Of a stretch of 64,000 nt of DNA, positions 47,098 through 58,488 are shown piece after piece (positions within the stretch are counted from its first letter, which is position 1; every line of letters begins with the position of its first letter). Source of the DNA: Stutzerimonas urumqiensis (GTDB lineage Bacteria > Pseudomonadota > Gammaproteobacteria > Pseudomonadales > Pseudomonadaceae); the NCBI RefSeq assembly GCF_003640395.1, contig NZ_RBZQ01000004.1, positions 124,001 to 188,000 of the forward strand. The letters run 5' to 3'. Under the pieces are notes generated by a model, which saw only the letters and a program-made list of their open reading frames with translations, searched no databases and was not told the origin of the DNA. Both the position numbers and the translations under genes were made by a program.

Positions 47098-48375
47098 ATG
47101 ACTGTCGTCGTCTTTCTTTCGTCGCTCCTCGGCTTCATGTCGTTCGGCATGCCGATCGCCTTCGCACTGCTGCTGACCGGCGGCGTGCTGATGTGGTACC
47201 TGGATTTCTGGGACGTGCAACTGCTGGCGCAGAATCTCAAGGCCGGCGCCGACAGCTTCCCGCTGCTAGCCGTGCCGTTCTTCATCCTGGCCGGCGAGCT
47301 GATGAACGCGGGCGGAATTTCCCGCCGCATCATTAACATGGCGCAGGCGTATTTCGGCCACCTGCGTGGCGGATTGGGTTACGTCGCCATCGCGGCGTCG
47401 GTTCTGCTGGCCAGCATGTCCGGCTCGGCGCTTGCCGACACCGCCGCGCTGGCCACCTTGCTGCTGCCCATGATGCGCGAACGCGGATATCCGCTGGGCT
47501 CGTCCGCCGGTCTGGTTGCGGCGGGCGGGATCATCGCGCCGATCATTCCGCCGTCGATGCCCTTCGTCATCTATGGCGTAGTGACCAATACGTCGATCAG
47601 CCAGCTGTTCCTGGCCGGTCTGGTGCCGGGCCTGATCATGGGCGCCGGACTGGTGATCGCCTGGACGCTGATTTCCCGCGGGATGACCGAGCCCTTGCCG
47701 CCCAAGGCGACCAAGGCGGAGCGCCGCCGCTCGCTGATCGACGGGGCGGCCGCGCTGATGCTGCCGGTCATCATCGTCGGCGGTCTGCGCGGCGGCCTCT
47801 TCACGCCGACCGAAGCGGCCGTTGTCGCGGCCGTCTACGCGCTGCTCGTGTCAGTGCTGCTGTACCGGGAACTGAGCTGGCAGGCGCTGGTGGAGGTGCT
47901 GACCCGCGCGAGCCGTACGACGGCGTCGGTCATGTTCCTCTGCGCGGCGGCGACGGTGTCCGGCTACATGATCACGCTGGCCCAGCTGCCGGCGGAAATC
48001 GCCGCGTTGCTCGGCCCGCTGGCTGACCATCCGCGCCTGCTGGTCGCCGGCATCATGCTGCTGATGGTGGCGATCGGCATGGTGCTCGATCTCACGCCGA
48101 CCATCCTGATCCTGGGGCCGGTACTGGCGCCGATCGCGGCGGGCGCGGGGGTCAATCCGGTCTACTTCGGCGTGATGTTCGTGCTGATCGGCTCGATCGG
48201 GCTGATCACTCCGCCGGTCGGCACCGTGCTGAACGTCGTCGGTGGCATCGGCAAGCTGCGCATGGAGGTATTGGTGCGCGGCGTGATGCCTTTCTTCCTT
48301 ATTTACCTGATGGTCGTGGCGCTGCTGGTGGCATTCCCCGCGATCGTCACGGTGCCGCTCGAGTGGCTGCACTGA
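47098..48375 (+). CDS. TRAP transporter large permease (DctM)
   Basis: A 425-residue polytopic membrane protein of the TRAP large-permease family, the usual length with roughly 11-12 helices. Family signatures include FGMPIAFALLLTG, VPFFILAGELMNAGG, SMSGSALADTAAL and ALLVAFP near the end. It forms the sodium- or proton-driven channel with the DctQ part encoded upstream. ATG 47098 fits the family start; a GCGAGG sequence lies upstream. By context the substrate is probably gluconate or a related sugar acid. Confidence 0.94.
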   Translation: MTVVVFLSSLLGFMSFGMPIAFALLLTGGVLMWYLDFWDVQLLAQNLKAGADSFPLLAVPFFILAGELMNAGGISRRIINMAQAYFGHLRGGLGYVAIAASVLLASMSGSALADTAALATLLLPMMRERGYPLGSSAGLVAAGGIIAPIIPPSMPFVIYGVVTNTSISQLFLAGLVPGLIMGAGLVIAWTLISRGMTEPLPPKATKAERRRSLIDGAAALMLPVIIVGGLRGGLFTPTEAAVVAAVYALLVSVLLYRELSWQALVEVLTRASRTTASVMFLCAAATVSGYMITLAQLPAEIAALLGPLADHPRLLVAGIMLLMVAIGMVLDLTPTILILGPVLAPIAAGAGVNPVYFGVMFVLIGSIGLITPPVGTVLNVVGGIGKLRMEVLVRGVMPFFLIYLMVVALLVAFPAIVTVPLEWLH

Positions 48376-48472
48376 ACCCGGCTTGCGACCGGCCGGCAAG
48401 GCTGCCCGGTCGCCAAGAGGCTTCCTCGGAAGCGATTTCGTCCCTGTCCAACAACAACAAAGGTACCGCCAC

Positions 48473-49495
48473 ATGAAACGCTCGCTAATCGCCTCGTTCG
48501 CGCTTGTCACGCTATCAGCCATGGTCAGCCTCAATGTCCAGGCCGCAGAGGATGATGTGCGTTCGCGCATGATCCGCTTCGGCTACGGCCTGAACGAAGA
48601 CAGCAACCAGGGCAGGGCAGCCAAGCTGTTCGCCGAGGAAGTCGCCAAGGCATCCGATGGCAAGTTGAAGGTCCGCACCTTCGGCTCCGCCAGCCTCGGA
48701 TCGGACGACCAGATGCAGAATGCGCTGATCGGCGGCGCCCAGGAAATGATGGTCGGCTCCACTGCGACGCTGGTGGGCATCACCGAGGAAATGGCCGTCT
48801 GGGATACGCCGTTCCTCTTCGAAAACGAGCAGCAGGCCGACGCCGTGCTCGACAGCGAAGTCGGCCGCAAGATCATGGACAAGCTCGAAGAGAAGGGCCT
48901 GGTCGGGCTCGTCTACTGGGAAAATGGCTTCCGCAACATGACCAACAACGTTCGGCCGATCGAGAAGATCGAGGATTTCGAGGGGATCAAGCTGCGCGTC
49001 ATGCCCAACCCGGTCTTCATCGAGACCTTCAAGCTGCTCGGTGCCAATGCCGTGCCGCTGCCATTCTCGGAATTATTCACGGCGCTCGAGACCAAGGCGG
49101 TGGACGGCCAGGAAAACCCCTTCAACACCATCCTGTCGTCGAAGTTCTATGAGGTTCAGGACTACCTGACCATCACCAACCACGTCTACAGCCCCTGGAT
49201 CGTCACGGCGTCCAAGCGCTGGTGGGATGGGCTGTCGCAGACCGAAAAAGACATTCTTATGGAGGCGGCCGCCAAGGCGAGGGACTTCGAGCGCCAGGAC
49301 ACCCGTGCCGAAGGCGCCAAGGCGCTTGCCGCGTTGAAGGAAGAGGGCATGAAGGTCAACAAGATCAGCCCCGAAGTGACGCAGCAGATGCGTGAAAAGG
49401 CGCAACCGGCGATCCAGAGCGTCATCGATCGTGTTGGCGAGGATCTGTTCCAGGAAGTCCAGGCGGAACTGGAGAAAGCCAAGGCCGCCCAGTAA
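48473..49495 (+). CDS. TRAP transporter substrate-binding protein (DctP)
   Basis: A 340-residue periplasmic binding protein. The signal peptide is MKRSLIASFALVTLSAMVS, with cleavage near VQAAEDD at about residue 24. The mature protein shows the DctP pattern: IRFGYGLNEDSNQGRAAKLF, then VWDTPFLFENEQQA, GIKLRVMPNPVFIETFKLLG (with the conserved Arg that contacts carboxylates) and VDGQENPFNTI. It captures an organic acid, by context gluconate or a similar hexonate, for the DctQM permease. The next gene is the LacI-type regulator; a hairpin at 49505-49525 lies between. Confidence 0.94.
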   Translation: MKRSLIASFALVTLSAMVSLNVQAAEDDVRSRMIRFGYGLNEDSNQGRAAKLFAEEVAKASDGKLKVRTFGSASLGSDDQMQNALIGGAQEMMVGSTATLVGITEEMAVWDTPFLFENEQQADAVLDSEVGRKIMDKLEEKGLVGLVYWENGFRNMTNNVRPIEKIEDFEGIKLRVMPNPVFIETFKLLGANAVPLPFSELFTALETKAVDGQENPFNTILSSKFYEVQDYLTITNHVYSPWIVTASKRWWDGLSQTEKDILMEAAAKARDFERQDTRAEGAKALAALKEEGMKVNKISPEVTQQMREKAQPAIQSVIDRVGEDLFQEVQAELEKAKAAQ

Positions 49496-49504
49496 GGGGC
49501 AGGA

Positions 49505-49525
49505 GAGCAGGGCGCTGCCCTGCTC
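49505..49525 (+). terminator. hairpin after dctP
   Basis: A perfect 9-bp stem (GAGCAGGGC with GCCCTGCTC) and a 3-nt loop, 9 bp after the dctP stop. No T-run follows. It could end or attenuate the transport operon before the regulator gene. Confidence 0.5.
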
Positions 49526-49583
49526 ATGACCGGCGCCATCCGGCGGTTTGCTAGGATGGCGCTCCTTTCCGTCGAGCACCTTC

Positions 49584-50603
49584 ATGACTCAACGCCGCCG
49601 CCGCGCACCGGAGCGCGTCACGCTGTCGGACGTCGCACGCGCCGCCGGCTGTTCATTGATGTCCGCCTCACGCGCACTGTCCCAGCCAGCCCTGGTGTCC
49701 GACAGCTTGCGTGAGCGGGTCGAAAAAGCCGCCAAAGAGCTGGGCTATGTGCCGCATCCCGCCGCCCGCAGCCTGGCAAGCGCACGCTCGAACCTGGTCG
49801 CCGTGGTTATTCCGTCGCTATCCAACGCCGTGTTCGTCGACATGATCGAAGCGGCACAACATGTGCTCATGCCAGCCGGCTTCGAACTGATGATCGGCGT
49901 GAGCCATTACCGCCCCGAAGAAGACGAGCGCCTGCTCAAGGCCTACCTGGCGCATCAGCCGGCGGGGCTGCTGGTGACTGGGTTCGAACGCAGCGAAGCG
50001 GCGCGGGAGCTGCTGGCCAGCTACAGCCGGCCGATTGTGACCCTGATGGAACTCAGCCAAACACCGGACGATTGCTGCGTCGGGTTTTCCCAGCTCGATG
50101 CAGGCGCCGCCATGACCAGGACGCTCATCGAGCGTGGTTACCGTCATATCGCATTCGCCGCGGCGCAGCTCGATCCGCGCACGCTGCAGCGCGCCGAAGG
50201 CTACCGCCAGGCAATGCGCGCCATTGGGCGCCATGACCCGGCGCTCGAGCTGCTGACACCGGAGCTGTCATCGATCGCGCTCGGCGCCGAGCTGCTCGAT
50301 CGATTGATCGCGCGCCAGCCGCAGGTCGACGCGATTTTCTTCAACAACGACGACCTGGCACTGGGTGCGCTGTTCCGCGCGCGGCAGCTCGGCATCGAGG
50401 TACCTGGGCGTTTGGCCGTGGCCGGCTTCAACGATCTGCCAGCCGCCGCCTGGATGCATCCGTCATTGACGACGGTGCGAACGACCCGCGCGCAGATCGG
50501 CGAACTGGCGGCGAAGATGCTGCTGGACCTGATACGCGGCAAGCAGCCGACGGCACGGCAGATCGACGTGGGCTTCGAAGTCATCGTGCGCGAGAGCGCT
50601 TGA
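49584..50603 (+). CDS. gntR: LacI family transcriptional regulator, GntR-like (gluconate repressor)
   Basis: A 339-residue LacI/GalR family repressor. The N-terminal helix-turn-helix is VTLSDVARAAGCSLMSASRA (about residues 12-31), and the hinge HPAARSLASARSNL follows near 60-73. The rest is a periplasmic-binding-protein-like effector domain (VVIPSLSNAVFVDM; FFNNDDLALGALF). By position and by the TAGCGCTA operators before and inside the kinase fusion it probably represses gluconate uptake and phosphorylation and responds to gluconate or 6-phosphogluconate. ATG 49584 was preferred over an in-frame TTG 12 codons upstream, although its ribosome site is weak. Confidence 0.9.
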   Translation: MTQRRRRAPERVTLSDVARAAGCSLMSASRALSQPALVSDSLRERVEKAAKELGYVPHPAARSLASARSNLVAVVIPSLSNAVFVDMIEAAQHVLMPAGFELMIGVSHYRPEEDERLLKAYLAHQPAGLLVTGFERSEAARELLASYSRPIVTLMELSQTPDDCCVGFSQLDAGAAMTRTLIERGYRHIAFAAAQLDPRTLQRAEGYRQAMRAIGRHDPALELLTPELSSIALGAELLDRLIARQPQVDAIFFNNDDLALGALFRARQLGIEVPGRLAVAGFNDLPAAAWMHPSLTTVRTTRAQIGELAAKMLLDLIRGKQPTARQIDVGFEVIVRESA

Positions 50604-50856
50604 TGGCCAGGTGGCACTTGCTGGCTCAGTATCTGAGTTCGCATAATCTATATTATGTTAAATCACATAACCGACCAGACCGCGGTGCTCATCGCCATCG
50701 GTTAGGAAATTTCTTGCACGGCGTCAAAAAGCCCTACTTTTTGATTTGACGCATGTACTTACAATGTTCAGCGGCCTACAATCGCGCACCATTAGAATCG
50801 CGACGCACTGTCGCAGTCGCGAACCGTGAACAAGCCGTTCCGCAAAGGAGTCCGGC
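50604..50856. other. AT-rich intergenic region upstream of nuoA
   Basis: This 253-bp gap is clearly more AT-rich than its surroundings, especially 50640-50780 (e.g. TATATTATGTTAAATCACA). Two TACAAT hexamers lie near 50760 and 50778. It very likely holds the nuo promoter, but I could not pair a convincing -35 with either hexamer, and I see no Anr/FNR box. Confidence 0.4.
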
Positions 50857-51264
50857 ATGCCTGATCTACTTCAGCCCCACCACTGGGGCTTCGCTGTCTT
50901 CCTTCTCGGCGTCCTGGCGCTGTGCGCGTTCATGCTCGGCGTATCGAGCCTGCTCGGCAGCAAGGCCTGGGGACGCAGCAAGAACGAGCCGTTCGAATCC
51001 GGCATTCTTCCGACTGGCAGCGCGCGCCTGCGCTTCTCCGCCAAGTTCTATCTCGTTGCGATGCTCTTCGTCATTTTCGACGTCGAAGCGCTCTATCTGT
51101 TTGCCTGGGCTGTCTCGGTGCGCGAAAGCGGCTGGGCGGGCCTCATTGAAGCTACCGTATTCATAGCAATTCTGTTGGCAGGTCTTGTCTACCTTTGGCG
51201 GATTGGAGCGCTCGATTGGGCGCCTGCAAGCCGTCGCGAGCGACAGGCGAAGCTAAAACAATGA
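50857..51264 (+). CDS. nuoA: NADH-quinone oxidoreductase subunit A
   Basis: A 135-residue membrane subunit of complex I with three helices. The conserved [15 protein letters not shown] loop and [16 protein letters not shown] are diagnostic. It sits at the join of the membrane arm and peripheral arm. GCAAAGGAGTCCGGC precedes ATG 50857. It is the first gene of the nuo operon; nuoB follows 10 bp later. Confidence 0.95.
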   Translation: MPDLLQPHHWGFAVFLLGVLALCAFMLGVSSLLGSKAWGRSKNEPFESGILPTGSARLRFSAKFYLVAMLFVIFDVEALYLFAWAVSVRESGWAGLIEATVFIAILLAGLVYLWRIGALDWAPASRRERQAKLKQ

Positions 51265-51274
51265 GGCTCTCCAC

Positions 51275-51949
51275 ATGCAATACAAACTTACCCGGATCGA
51301 TCCGGATGCGGTCAATGACCGTTATCCGATCGGCCAGCAGGAGGCTGTCGCCGATCCGCTAGAAGGACAAGTCCATCGCAACATCTTCATGGGCAAGCTC
51401 GAGGATGTGCTGAGTAATGCGGTCAACTGGGGTCGAAAGAACTCCTTGTGGCCGTACAACTTCGGCCTGTCGTGCTGCTATGTGGAGATGACGACGGCCT
51501 TCACCGCGCCGCATGACATCGCCCGCTTCGGTGCGGAAGTCATACGCGCATCACCACGCCAGGCCGACTTCATGGTCGTTGCCGGCACCTGCTTCATCAA
51601 GATGGCGCCGATCATCCAGCGTCTGTACGAACAAATGCTCGAGCCCAAGTGGGTCATCTCGATGGGTTCGTGCGCCAATTCCGGTGGTATGTACGACATC
51701 TACTCGGTCGTTCAGGGGGTCGACAAGTTCCTCCCCGTGGACGTGTACATACCGGGCTGCCCGCCCCGCCCCGAAGCGTTCCTGCAAGGTTTGCAGCTGT
51801 TGCAGGAGTCCATCGGCAAGGAGCGTCGACCGCTGTCCTGGGTCGTCGGTGATCAAGGCATTTACCGTGCCGAGATGCCGTCGCAAAAGGAACAGCGACG
51901 CGAACAGCGCATCCAGGTTACCAACCTGCGCAGCCCCGACGACGTGTGA
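51275..51949 (+). CDS. nuoB: NADH-quinone oxidoreductase subunit B
   Basis: A 224-residue subunit that holds iron-sulfur cluster N2, the last electron carrier before quinone. The cysteine ligands appear as the vicinal pair in GLSCCYVEM, then MGSCANSGG, and [10 protein letters not shown]. The N-terminal ~40 residues and a charged C-terminal tail are as in gammaproteobacterial NuoB. nuoCD follows after 60 bp. Confidence 0.96.
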   Translation: MQYKLTRIDPDAVNDRYPIGQQEAVADPLEGQVHRNIFMGKLEDVLSNAVNWGRKNSLWPYNFGLSCCYVEMTTAFTAPHDIARFGAEVIRASPRQADFMVVAGTCFIKMAPIIQRLYEQMLEPKWVISMGSCANSGGMYDIYSVVQGVDKFLPVDVYIPGCPPRPEAFLQGLQLLQESIGKERRPLSWVVGDQGIYRAEMPSQKEQRREQRIQVTNLRSPDDV

Positions 51950-52009
51950 TTCGCAGCCCGCATGCGGGCTGCTGCTCACCTTCACGTTGAACCGAAAGCG
52001 ACCGAGATC

Positions 52010-53791
52010 ATGACCGCAGACAGTGCTCTGTACATCCCGCCTTACAAGGCTGACGACCAGGATATCGTCGTCGAACTGAATGCCCGCTTCGGCGCGCAAA
52101 CCTTCACGCTTCAGCCGACCCGCACCGGCATGCCGGTGCTCTGGGTACCGCGCGAGCGACTCATCGAGGTGCTGGCTTTCCTGCGTCAGGTAAGCAAGCC
52201 CTATGTGATGCTCTATGACCTGCACGGCGTCGACGAGCGTCTGCGCACCCACCGCCAGGGATTGCCGGCGGCCGACTTCAGCGTGTTCTATCACCTGATG
52301 TCGCTCGAGCGTAACAGTGACGTGATGATCAAGGTGGCGCTGTCGGAACGCGACCTGAACCTGCCCACGGCCACGTCCGTCTGGCCGAATGCCAACTGGT
52401 ACGAACGCGAAGTCTGGGACATGTTCGGCATCAACTTCGAAGGCCATCCGCACCTGATCCGAATGCTCATGCCGCCGACCTGGGAAGGCCACCCGCTACG
52501 CAAGGACTACCCTGCCCGCGCCACCGAGTTCGATCCGTTCAGCCTGACGGCCGCCAAGCAGGACCTCGAGCAGGAAGCGCTGCGCTTCAAACCCGAGGAC
52601 TGGGGCATGAAGCGCGGCAGCGAGCACGAGGACTACATGTTCCTCAACCTTGGCCCCAATCACCCGTCAGCGCACGGGGCGTTCCGCATCATTCTCCAGC
52701 TCGACGGTGAAGAAATCATCGATTGCGTGCCCGAGATCGGCTACCACCACCGCGGCGCCGAGAAGATGGGCGAGCGCCAGAGCTGGCACAGCTACATTCC
52801 CTACACCGACCGCGTGGACTACCTGGGCGGGGTGATGAACAACCTGCCCTACGTCCTGGCCGTGGAAAAGCTCGCAGGCATCAAGGTGCCCGACCGTGTC
52901 GATTTCATCCGCGTGATGATGGCCGAGTTCTTCCGCATTCAGAACCACCTGCTCTACCTCGGCACCTATATCCAGGACGTCGGCGCGATGACGCCGGTGT
53001 TCTTCACCTTCACCGACCGCCAGCGTGCCTACAAGGTGATCGAGGCCATCACCGGCTTCCGCATGCATCCGGCCTGGTACCGCATCGGCGGTGTCGCCCA
53101 TGACCTGCCTCGCGGTTGGGACAAGCTCGTCCGCGAGTTCCTCGACTGGATGCCCAAGCGCCTCGCGGAGTACGAAAAGGCCGCGCTGAAAAACAGCATC
53201 CTGCGCGGTCGCACCATCGGGGTGGCCAGCTACAACACCAAGGAAGCCCTGGAATGGGGCGTGACCGGTGCAGGCCTGCGGGCTACCGGGCTCGATTTCG
53301 ATCTGCGCAAGGCGCGTCCCTACTCCGGTTACCAGCATTTCGAGTTCGAGGTGCCGTTGGCCGTCAACGGTGACGCCTATGACCGCTGCATGGTCAAGAT
53401 GGGTGAGATGCGAGAAAGCCTGCGCATCATCGAACAGTGCCTCAAGCACATGCCCGAAGGGCCTTACAAGGCCGATCATCCGCTCACCACGCCACCGCCG
53501 AAAGAACGCACGCTGGAGCACATCGAGACGCTCATCACCCACTTCCTGCAAGTGTCCTGGGGACCGGTGATGCCCGCCAACGAAAGCTTCCAGATGATCG
53601 AGGCAACCAAGGGCATCAACAGTTATTACCTGACCAGCGACGGCAGCACCATGAGCTACCGCACCCGGATCCGGACGCCCAGCTTCCCTCACCTGCAACA
53701 GATCCCGTCAGTCATCCGCGGCAGCATGGTCGCCGACCTGATCGCCTATCTGGGCAGTATCGATTTCGTCATGGCCGACGTGGACCGTTGA
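52010..53791 (+). CDS. nuoC: NADH-quinone oxidoreductase fused subunit C/D
   Basis: A 593-residue fusion of NuoC and NuoD (nuoCD), the usual form in gammaproteobacteria. The NuoC part covers about residues 1-190 ([32 protein letters not shown]). The NuoD part runs from about 205 and forms the quinone pocket with NuoB ([36 protein letters not shown]). ATG 52010 was chosen at the family start; the longer reading from an upstream GTG/ATG region has no support. Confidence 0.96.
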   Translation: MTADSALYIPPYKADDQDIVVELNARFGAQTFTLQPTRTGMPVLWVPRERLIEVLAFLRQVSKPYVMLYDLHGVDERLRTHRQGLPAADFSVFYHLMSLERNSDVMIKVALSERDLNLPTATSVWPNANWYEREVWDMFGINFEGHPHLIRMLMPPTWEGHPLRKDYPARATEFDPFSLTAAKQDLEQEALRFKPEDWGMKRGSEHEDYMFLNLGPNHPSAHGAFRIILQLDGEEIIDCVPEIGYHHRGAEKMGERQSWHSYIPYTDRVDYLGGVMNNLPYVLAVEKLAGIKVPDRVDFIRVMMAEFFRIQNHLLYLGTYIQDVGAMTPVFFTFTDRQRAYKVIEAITGFRMHPAWYRIGGVAHDLPRGWDKLVREFLDWMPKRLAEYEKAALKNSILRGRTIGVASYNTKEALEWGVTGAGLRATGLDFDLRKARPYSGYQHFEFEVPLAVNGDAYDRCMVKMGEMRESLRIIEQCLKHMPEGPYKADHPLTTPPPKERTLEHIETLITHFLQVSWGPVMPANESFQMIEATKGINSYYLTSDGSTMSYRTRIRTPSFPHLQQIPSVIRGSMVADLIAYLGSIDFVMADVDR

Positions 53792-53792
53792 T

Positions 53793-54287
53793 ATGAGCAC
53801 GCTTATTCAGACAGACCGTTTCGCCCTCAGCGAAACCGAGCGCTCGGCCATCGAGCACGAGATGCACCATTACGAAGACCCGCGGGCAGCCAGCATCGAG
53901 GCGCTCAAGATCGTCCAGAAGGCGCGCGGCTGGGTTCCTGACGGCGCCGCCGATGCCATCGGGGCGATCCTCGGCATTCCGGCGAGCGATGTCGAAGGCG
54001 TCGCGACCTTCTACAGCCAGATTTTTCGCCAGCCCGTCGGCCGGCACATCATCCGCGTGTGCGACAGCATGACCTGCTTCATCGGCGGGCATGAATCGAT
54101 CCTGGATGCGATCGGACAGCAGCTTGGCATCGCGCCGGGGCAGACCACGGCGGACGGCCGCTTCACGCTGATTCCGGTGTGCTGCCTTGGCAATTGCGAC
54201 AAGGCGCCGGCGCTGATGATCGACGACGACACCTTCGGCGACGTGCGCGCCGATGGCGTGGCTGCCCTGCTGGAGGCCTACCCATGA
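53793..54287 (+). CDS. nuoE: NADH-quinone oxidoreductase subunit E
   Basis: A 164-residue thioredoxin-like subunit of the NADH dehydrogenase module, holding the N1a [2Fe-2S] cluster. The four cysteine ligands are in [11 protein letters not shown] and [10 protein letters not shown]. The N-terminal helical part includes [13 protein letters not shown]. It starts 1 bp after nuoCD and overlaps nuoF by 4 bp. Confidence 0.95.
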   Translation: MSTLIQTDRFALSETERSAIEHEMHHYEDPRAASIEALKIVQKARGWVPDGAADAIGAILGIPASDVEGVATFYSQIFRQPVGRHIIRVCDSMTCFIGGHESILDAIGQQLGIAPGQTTADGRFTLIPVCCLGNCDKAPALMIDDDTFGDVRADGVAALLEAYP

Positions 54288-55645
54288 ACCAGCGCATCCT
54301 CGCTTCCCTCGGTCCGGCAAATCGCGTTGCCCGCAACGAGGAAACCCACCCGCTGACCTGGCGCCTGCGTGACGATGGCCAGCCGGTCTGGCTCGATGAA
54401 TACCGGCAGAAGAACGGCTATGCGGCGGCCCGTAAGGCACTGGGCGAGATGGCGCAGGCCGACATCGTGCAGACCGTCAAGGAGTCCGGCCTGAAGGGCC
54501 GTGGCGGCGCGGGCTTTCCCACCGGCGTGAAATGGGGGCTGATGCCGGCTGACGAGTCGCTGAACATCCGCTACCTGCTGTGCAACGCCGACGAAATGGA
54601 GCCCAACACCTGGAAGGATCGCCTGCTCATGGAGCAGCTGCCGCACCTGCTGATCGAGGGCATGCTGATCAGCGCGCGCGCCTTGAAGGCCTACCGCGGC
54701 TACATCTTCCTGCGCGGCGAGTACGTCGACGCGGCGCGCAACCTCAATCGCGCCATCGAGGAAGCCAAGGCGGCCGGCCTGCTGGGCCATAACATCCTGG
54801 GCTCGGGCTTCGATTTCGAACTCTTCGTCCACACGGGCGCCGGTCGCTACATCTGTGGCGAAGAAACCGCCCTGATCAACTCGCTGGAAGGCCGTCGCGC
54901 CAATCCGCGCGCCAAGCCCCCCTTCCCCGCTGCCGTCGGCGTCTGGGGCAAGCCGACCTGCGTGAATAACGTCGAGACGCTCTGCAATGTCCCGGCGATC
55001 GTCGGCCATGGCGTCAACTGGTACAAATCGCTTGCCCGCCCGGGCAGCGAAGACATGGGCACCAAGCTCATGGGGTTCTCCGGCAAGGTCAAGACACCCG
55101 GCATCTGGGAGCTGCCCTTCGGCATTACCGCACGCGAACTGTTCGAGGATTACGCCGGTGGTATGCGCGACGGTTACCGCCTCAAATGCTGGCAGCCCGG
55201 CGGTGCCGGTACCGGGTTCCTGCTGCCCGAGCACCTCGAAGCGCAGATGTACGCCGGCGGGATCGCCAAGGTCGGCACGCGCATGGGAACCGGACTGGCG
55301 CTGGCGGTGGACCACACCATCAACATGGTGTCGCTGCTGCGCAACATGGAAGAGTTTTTCGCCCGTGAATCCTGTGGCTGGTGCACACCGTGCCGTGACG
55401 GCCTGCCGTGGAGCGTCAAGCTGCTGCGTGCGCTCGAACGTGGTCAGGGCCGGCCGAAGGACATCGAAACCTTGCTGCACCTGGTCGACTTCCTCGGCCC
55501 GGGCCGCACCTTCTGTGCCCACGCACCCGGCGCGGTCGAGCCCTTGGGCAGTGCGGTGAAGTACTTCCGCGACGAGTTCGAAGCCGGCGTCGCGCCGGTA
55601 CCTGCGGCGAGCCCGACCAGCCAGCCGGCGGTGATCGGCCAGTGA
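54284..55645 (+). CDS. nuoF: NADH-quinone oxidoreductase subunit F (NADH- and FMN-binding)
   Basis: A 453-residue subunit that binds NADH, FMN and cluster N3. The FMN/NADH glycine-rich site is [17 protein letters not shown] (about residues 65-81), and [19 protein letters not shown] follows near 185. The [4Fe-4S] ligands are [12 protein letters not shown] and a later Cys in [11 protein letters not shown] 54284 overlaps the nuoE stop; longer readings run through nuoE. A 113-bp gap separates it from nuoG. Confidence 0.96.
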   Translation: MNQRILASLGPANRVARNEETHPLTWRLRDDGQPVWLDEYRQKNGYAAARKALGEMAQADIVQTVKESGLKGRGGAGFPTGVKWGLMPADESLNIRYLLCNADEMEPNTWKDRLLMEQLPHLLIEGMLISARALKAYRGYIFLRGEYVDAARNLNRAIEEAKAAGLLGHNILGSGFDFELFVHTGAGRYICGEETALINSLEGRRANPRAKPPFPAAVGVWGKPTCVNNVETLCNVPAIVGHGVNWYKSLARPGSEDMGTKLMGFSGKVKTPGIWELPFGITARELFEDYAGGMRDGYRLKCWQPGGAGTGFLLPEHLEAQMYAGGIAKVGTRMGTGLALAVDHTINMVSLLRNMEEFFARESCGWCTPCRDGLPWSVKLLRALERGQGRPKDIETLLHLVDFLGPGRTFCAHAPGAVEPLGSAVKYFRDEFEAGVAPVPAASPTSQPAVIGQ

Positions 55646-55758
55646 ATTGACCGCCGCAACGAGCGAGGGACGTTGGCCGTCGCCATTTCCCCTCGTCTCG
55701 ATGCGCCGGGACCGTTTTCCATTAGCCAGGCCCGCTGCGGCGGGTGAGTAGAAACCTT

Positions 55759-58488
55759 ATGGCCACAATCCATGTAGACGGCAAAGCCTATGAGGTCGAT
55801 GGAGCCGACAACCTGCTGCACGCATGTCTGTCGCTCGGACTCGACGTTCCCTATTTCTGCTGGCATCCGGCGCTGGGCAGCGTCGGCGCCTGTCGCCAGT
55901 GTGCGGTCAAGCAGTACCAGGACGAAAACGACACCCGCGGTCGGCTGGTGATGTCCTGCATGACACCCGCGAGCGACAAGACCTGGATCTCCATCGACGA
56001 CGAAGAGGCCAAGGCCTTCCGTGCCAGCGTCGTCGAGTGGTTGATGATCAACCACCCTCACGATTGCCCCGTGTGCGAAGAAGGTGGCCACTGCCACCTG
56101 CAGGACATGACCGTGATGACCGGTCATAACCAGCGCCGCTACCGCTTCACCAAGCGCACGCACCAGAACCAGGAGCTCGGCCCGTTCATCGCCCATGAGA
56201 TGAACCGCTGCATCGCCTGCTACCGCTGCGTGCGCTATTACAACGATTACGCCGGCGGCACCGACCTTGGCGTATTCGGCGCCCATGACAACGTCTATTT
56301 CGGGCGCGTCGAAGATGGCGTGCTGGAAAGCGAGTTCGCCGGCAACCTCACCGAGGTCTGCCCCACCGGCGTGTTCACCGACAAGACCCACTCCGAGCGC
56401 TACACCCGCAAGTGGGACATGCAGTTCGCGCCGAGCATCTGCCACAACTGCTCGGCCGGCTGCAACATCAGCCCTGGCGAGCGCTACGGCGAAATTCGCC
56501 GTGTGGAAAACCGCTTCAACGGCGACGTGAACCATTATTTCCTCTGCGATCGCGGTCGCTTCGGTTACGGCTTCGTCAATCGCAAGGACCGTCCGCGACA
56601 GCCGGTGATGATGCTCAGCGGCATGAAGATGGGCGTGGACGCCGCGCTCGATCAGGCCGCCGCCCTGCTCAAGGGACGCACGGTGATCGGCATCGGCTCG
56701 CCGCGTGCGAGCCTGGAGAGCAACCACGCCCTGCGCGAACTCGTTGGCGCCGAGAACTACTACACCGGGATCGCCGCGCAGGAGCTGGCCAACCTCCAGC
56801 TCATCTGCCAGGTGTTGGAGACCGGCCCGCTGCCGACCCCGTCGATGCGCGAGATCGAGGCGCACGACGCCGTGTTCGTGCTAGGCGAGGACCTCACCCA
56901 GACCGCCGCGCGGCTCGCCCTCGCCCTTCGTCAGGCGGTCAAGGGCAAGGCGACCGAAATCGCCGCCGCGGCGAAGATTCCCGAGTGGCACCAGGCGGCC
57001 GTCCAGAACGTTGCGCAGCAGGCCCGCAGCCCCCTGTTCATCGCCAGCGTCAGCGAGACTCGCCTCGATGACGTCGCGACCCAGAGCGTGCAGGCAGCCC
57101 CGCAAGACCTCGCCCGGCTGGGATTCGCCGTCGCCCATGCGATCGACCCGAGCGCTCCGGCCGTCAGTGGCCTCGAGCCGGAAGCCGCGGCGCTTGCCCA
57201 GCGCATCGCCGACGCGCTGCTGGCGGGCCAGCGCCCGCTTATCGTCTCCGGGGCGTCACTCGGTTCGCGGGACGTGATCGAGGCGGCCGCCAACATCGCC
57301 CAGGCATTGAAGAACCGCGAGAAGAACGCCTCGATCAGCCTGGTGGTGCCGGAAGCGAACAGCATGGGCATCGCCATGCTGGTGGCCGACGATCAAGGCG
57401 ACAAGTCCGTCGACGCCGCACTGCAAGCGCTGACCTCGGGCCGTGGCGATGCCCTGCTCGTACTGGAAAACGACCTGTACCGGCGGGCGCCGGTCGCAGC
57501 GGTGGATGCGGCACTGGCCGCCGCCAAGATCGTCATCGCGGCGGACCATCAGATCACCGAAACCGCGAAAAAGGCTCATCTCGTGTTGCCGGTCGGCAGC
57601 TTCGCCGAGAGCGACGGCACGCTCGTCAGCCAGGAAGGCCGCGCCCAGCGTTTCTTCCAGGTGTTCGACCCAAGCTATTACGACAGCGGCAACCTCGTCC
57701 GCGAGGGCTGGCGCTGGCTGCATGCACTCCACGCAACGCGGCAGAACCAGCCGGTCGACTGGACCCAGCTCGACCAGGTGACCGAGGCCTGCGCCGCGGC
57801 TCATCCGCGCCTGGCCGGCATCCGTGGCGCGGCGCCCAAGGCCGATTTCCGCATCCGCGGCATGAAGCTCGCCCGTGAACCGCACCGCTACAGCGGCCGT
57901 ACCGCCATGCGCGCCAACATCAATGTCAGCGAGCCCCGCCAGCCGCAAGACAGGGACTCGGCGTTCGCCTTCTCGATGGAAGGCTATGCCGGCAGCGCCG
58001 AAGACCGCCAGCAGATTCCCTTCGCCTGGTCGCCGGGCTGGAACTCGCCGCAGGCCTGGAACAAGTTCCAGGACGAAGTCGGCGGCCACTTGCGTGCCGG
58101 CGATCCGGGCGTTCGGTTGATCGAACCCACGGGCGAGCGGAACACCTGGTTCGCCGTCAACCCGGCCTTCGCACCGGAGAAGGGGCAATGGCAGGCGGTG
58201 CCGCTGCATCACCTGTTCGGCAGCGAGGAAACCTCCGCGCGGGCCGCACCGATCCAGGCGCGCATGCCGGAACCCTACGTGGCATTGAACAAGGCCGAAG
58301 CCGATCGCCTGGCGGTCAACGAGGGTGCGCGCCTGACGCTGAGCCTGGATGGCCAGACCCTGCATTTGCCGCTGCGAATTCTCGATGACCTTCCGCTCGG
58401 CGTGATCGGCCTGCCGGTCGGGCTGGCCGGCATTCCCGCCGTCTTCGCCGACGCCCGAGTCACCGACATCCAGGAGGCGGCGCAATGA
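55759..58488 (+). CDS. nuoG: NADH-quinone oxidoreductase subunit G
   Basis: A 909-residue iron-sulfur subunit. The N-terminal [2Fe-2S] domain has [15 protein letters not shown], the His-bearing cluster motif [16 protein letters not shown] follows, and [11 protein letters not shown] begins the ferredoxin-like part. The extra N7 cluster motif ([13 protein letters not shown]) of the E. coli-type enzyme is present. The rest is the molybdopterin-oxidoreductase-like domain without a cofactor role. ATG 55759 matches the family start (ATIHVDG); a GTG five codons upstream is possible. It overlaps nuoH by 4 bp. Confidence 0.95.
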   Translation: MATIHVDGKAYEVDGADNLLHACLSLGLDVPYFCWHPALGSVGACRQCAVKQYQDENDTRGRLVMSCMTPASDKTWISIDDEEAKAFRASVVEWLMINHPHDCPVCEEGGHCHLQDMTVMTGHNQRRYRFTKRTHQNQELGPFIAHEMNRCIACYRCVRYYNDYAGGTDLGVFGAHDNVYFGRVEDGVLESEFAGNLTEVCPTGVFTDKTHSERYTRKWDMQFAPSICHNCSAGCNISPGERYGEIRRVENRFNGDVNHYFLCDRGRFGYGFVNRKDRPRQPVMMLSGMKMGVDAALDQAAALLKGRTVIGIGSPRASLESNHALRELVGAENYYTGIAAQELANLQLICQVLETGPLPTPSMREIEAHDAVFVLGEDLTQTAARLALALRQAVKGKATEIAAAAKIPEWHQAAVQNVAQQARSPLFIASVSETRLDDVATQSVQAAPQDLARLGFAVAHAIDPSAPAVSGLEPEAAALAQRIADALLAGQRPLIVSGASLGSRDVIEAAANIAQALKNREKNASISLVVPEANSMGIAMLVADDQGDKSVDAALQALTSGRGDALLVLENDLYRRAPVAAVDAALAAAKIVIAADHQITETAKKAHLVLPVGSFAESDGTLVSQEGRAQRFFQVFDPSYYDSGNLVREGWRWLHALHATRQNQPVDWTQLDQVTEACAAAHPRLAGIRGAAPKADFRIRGMKLAREPHRYSGRTAMRANINVSEPRQPQDRDSAFAFSMEGYAGSAEDRQQIPFAWSPGWNSPQAWNKFQDEVGGHLRAGDPGVRLIEPTGERNTWFAVNPAFAPEKGQWQAVPLHHLFGSEETSARAAPIQARMPEPYVALNKAEADRLAVNEGARLTLSLDGQTLHLPLRILDDLPLGVIGLPVGLAGIPAVFADARVTDIQEAAQ

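Noticed and set aside
50604-50856. An Anr/FNR box or defined promoter before nuoA
   Set aside because: The region is AT-rich and promoter-like, but no TTGAT-N4-ATCAA box and no well-spaced -35/-10 pair could be found by eye.
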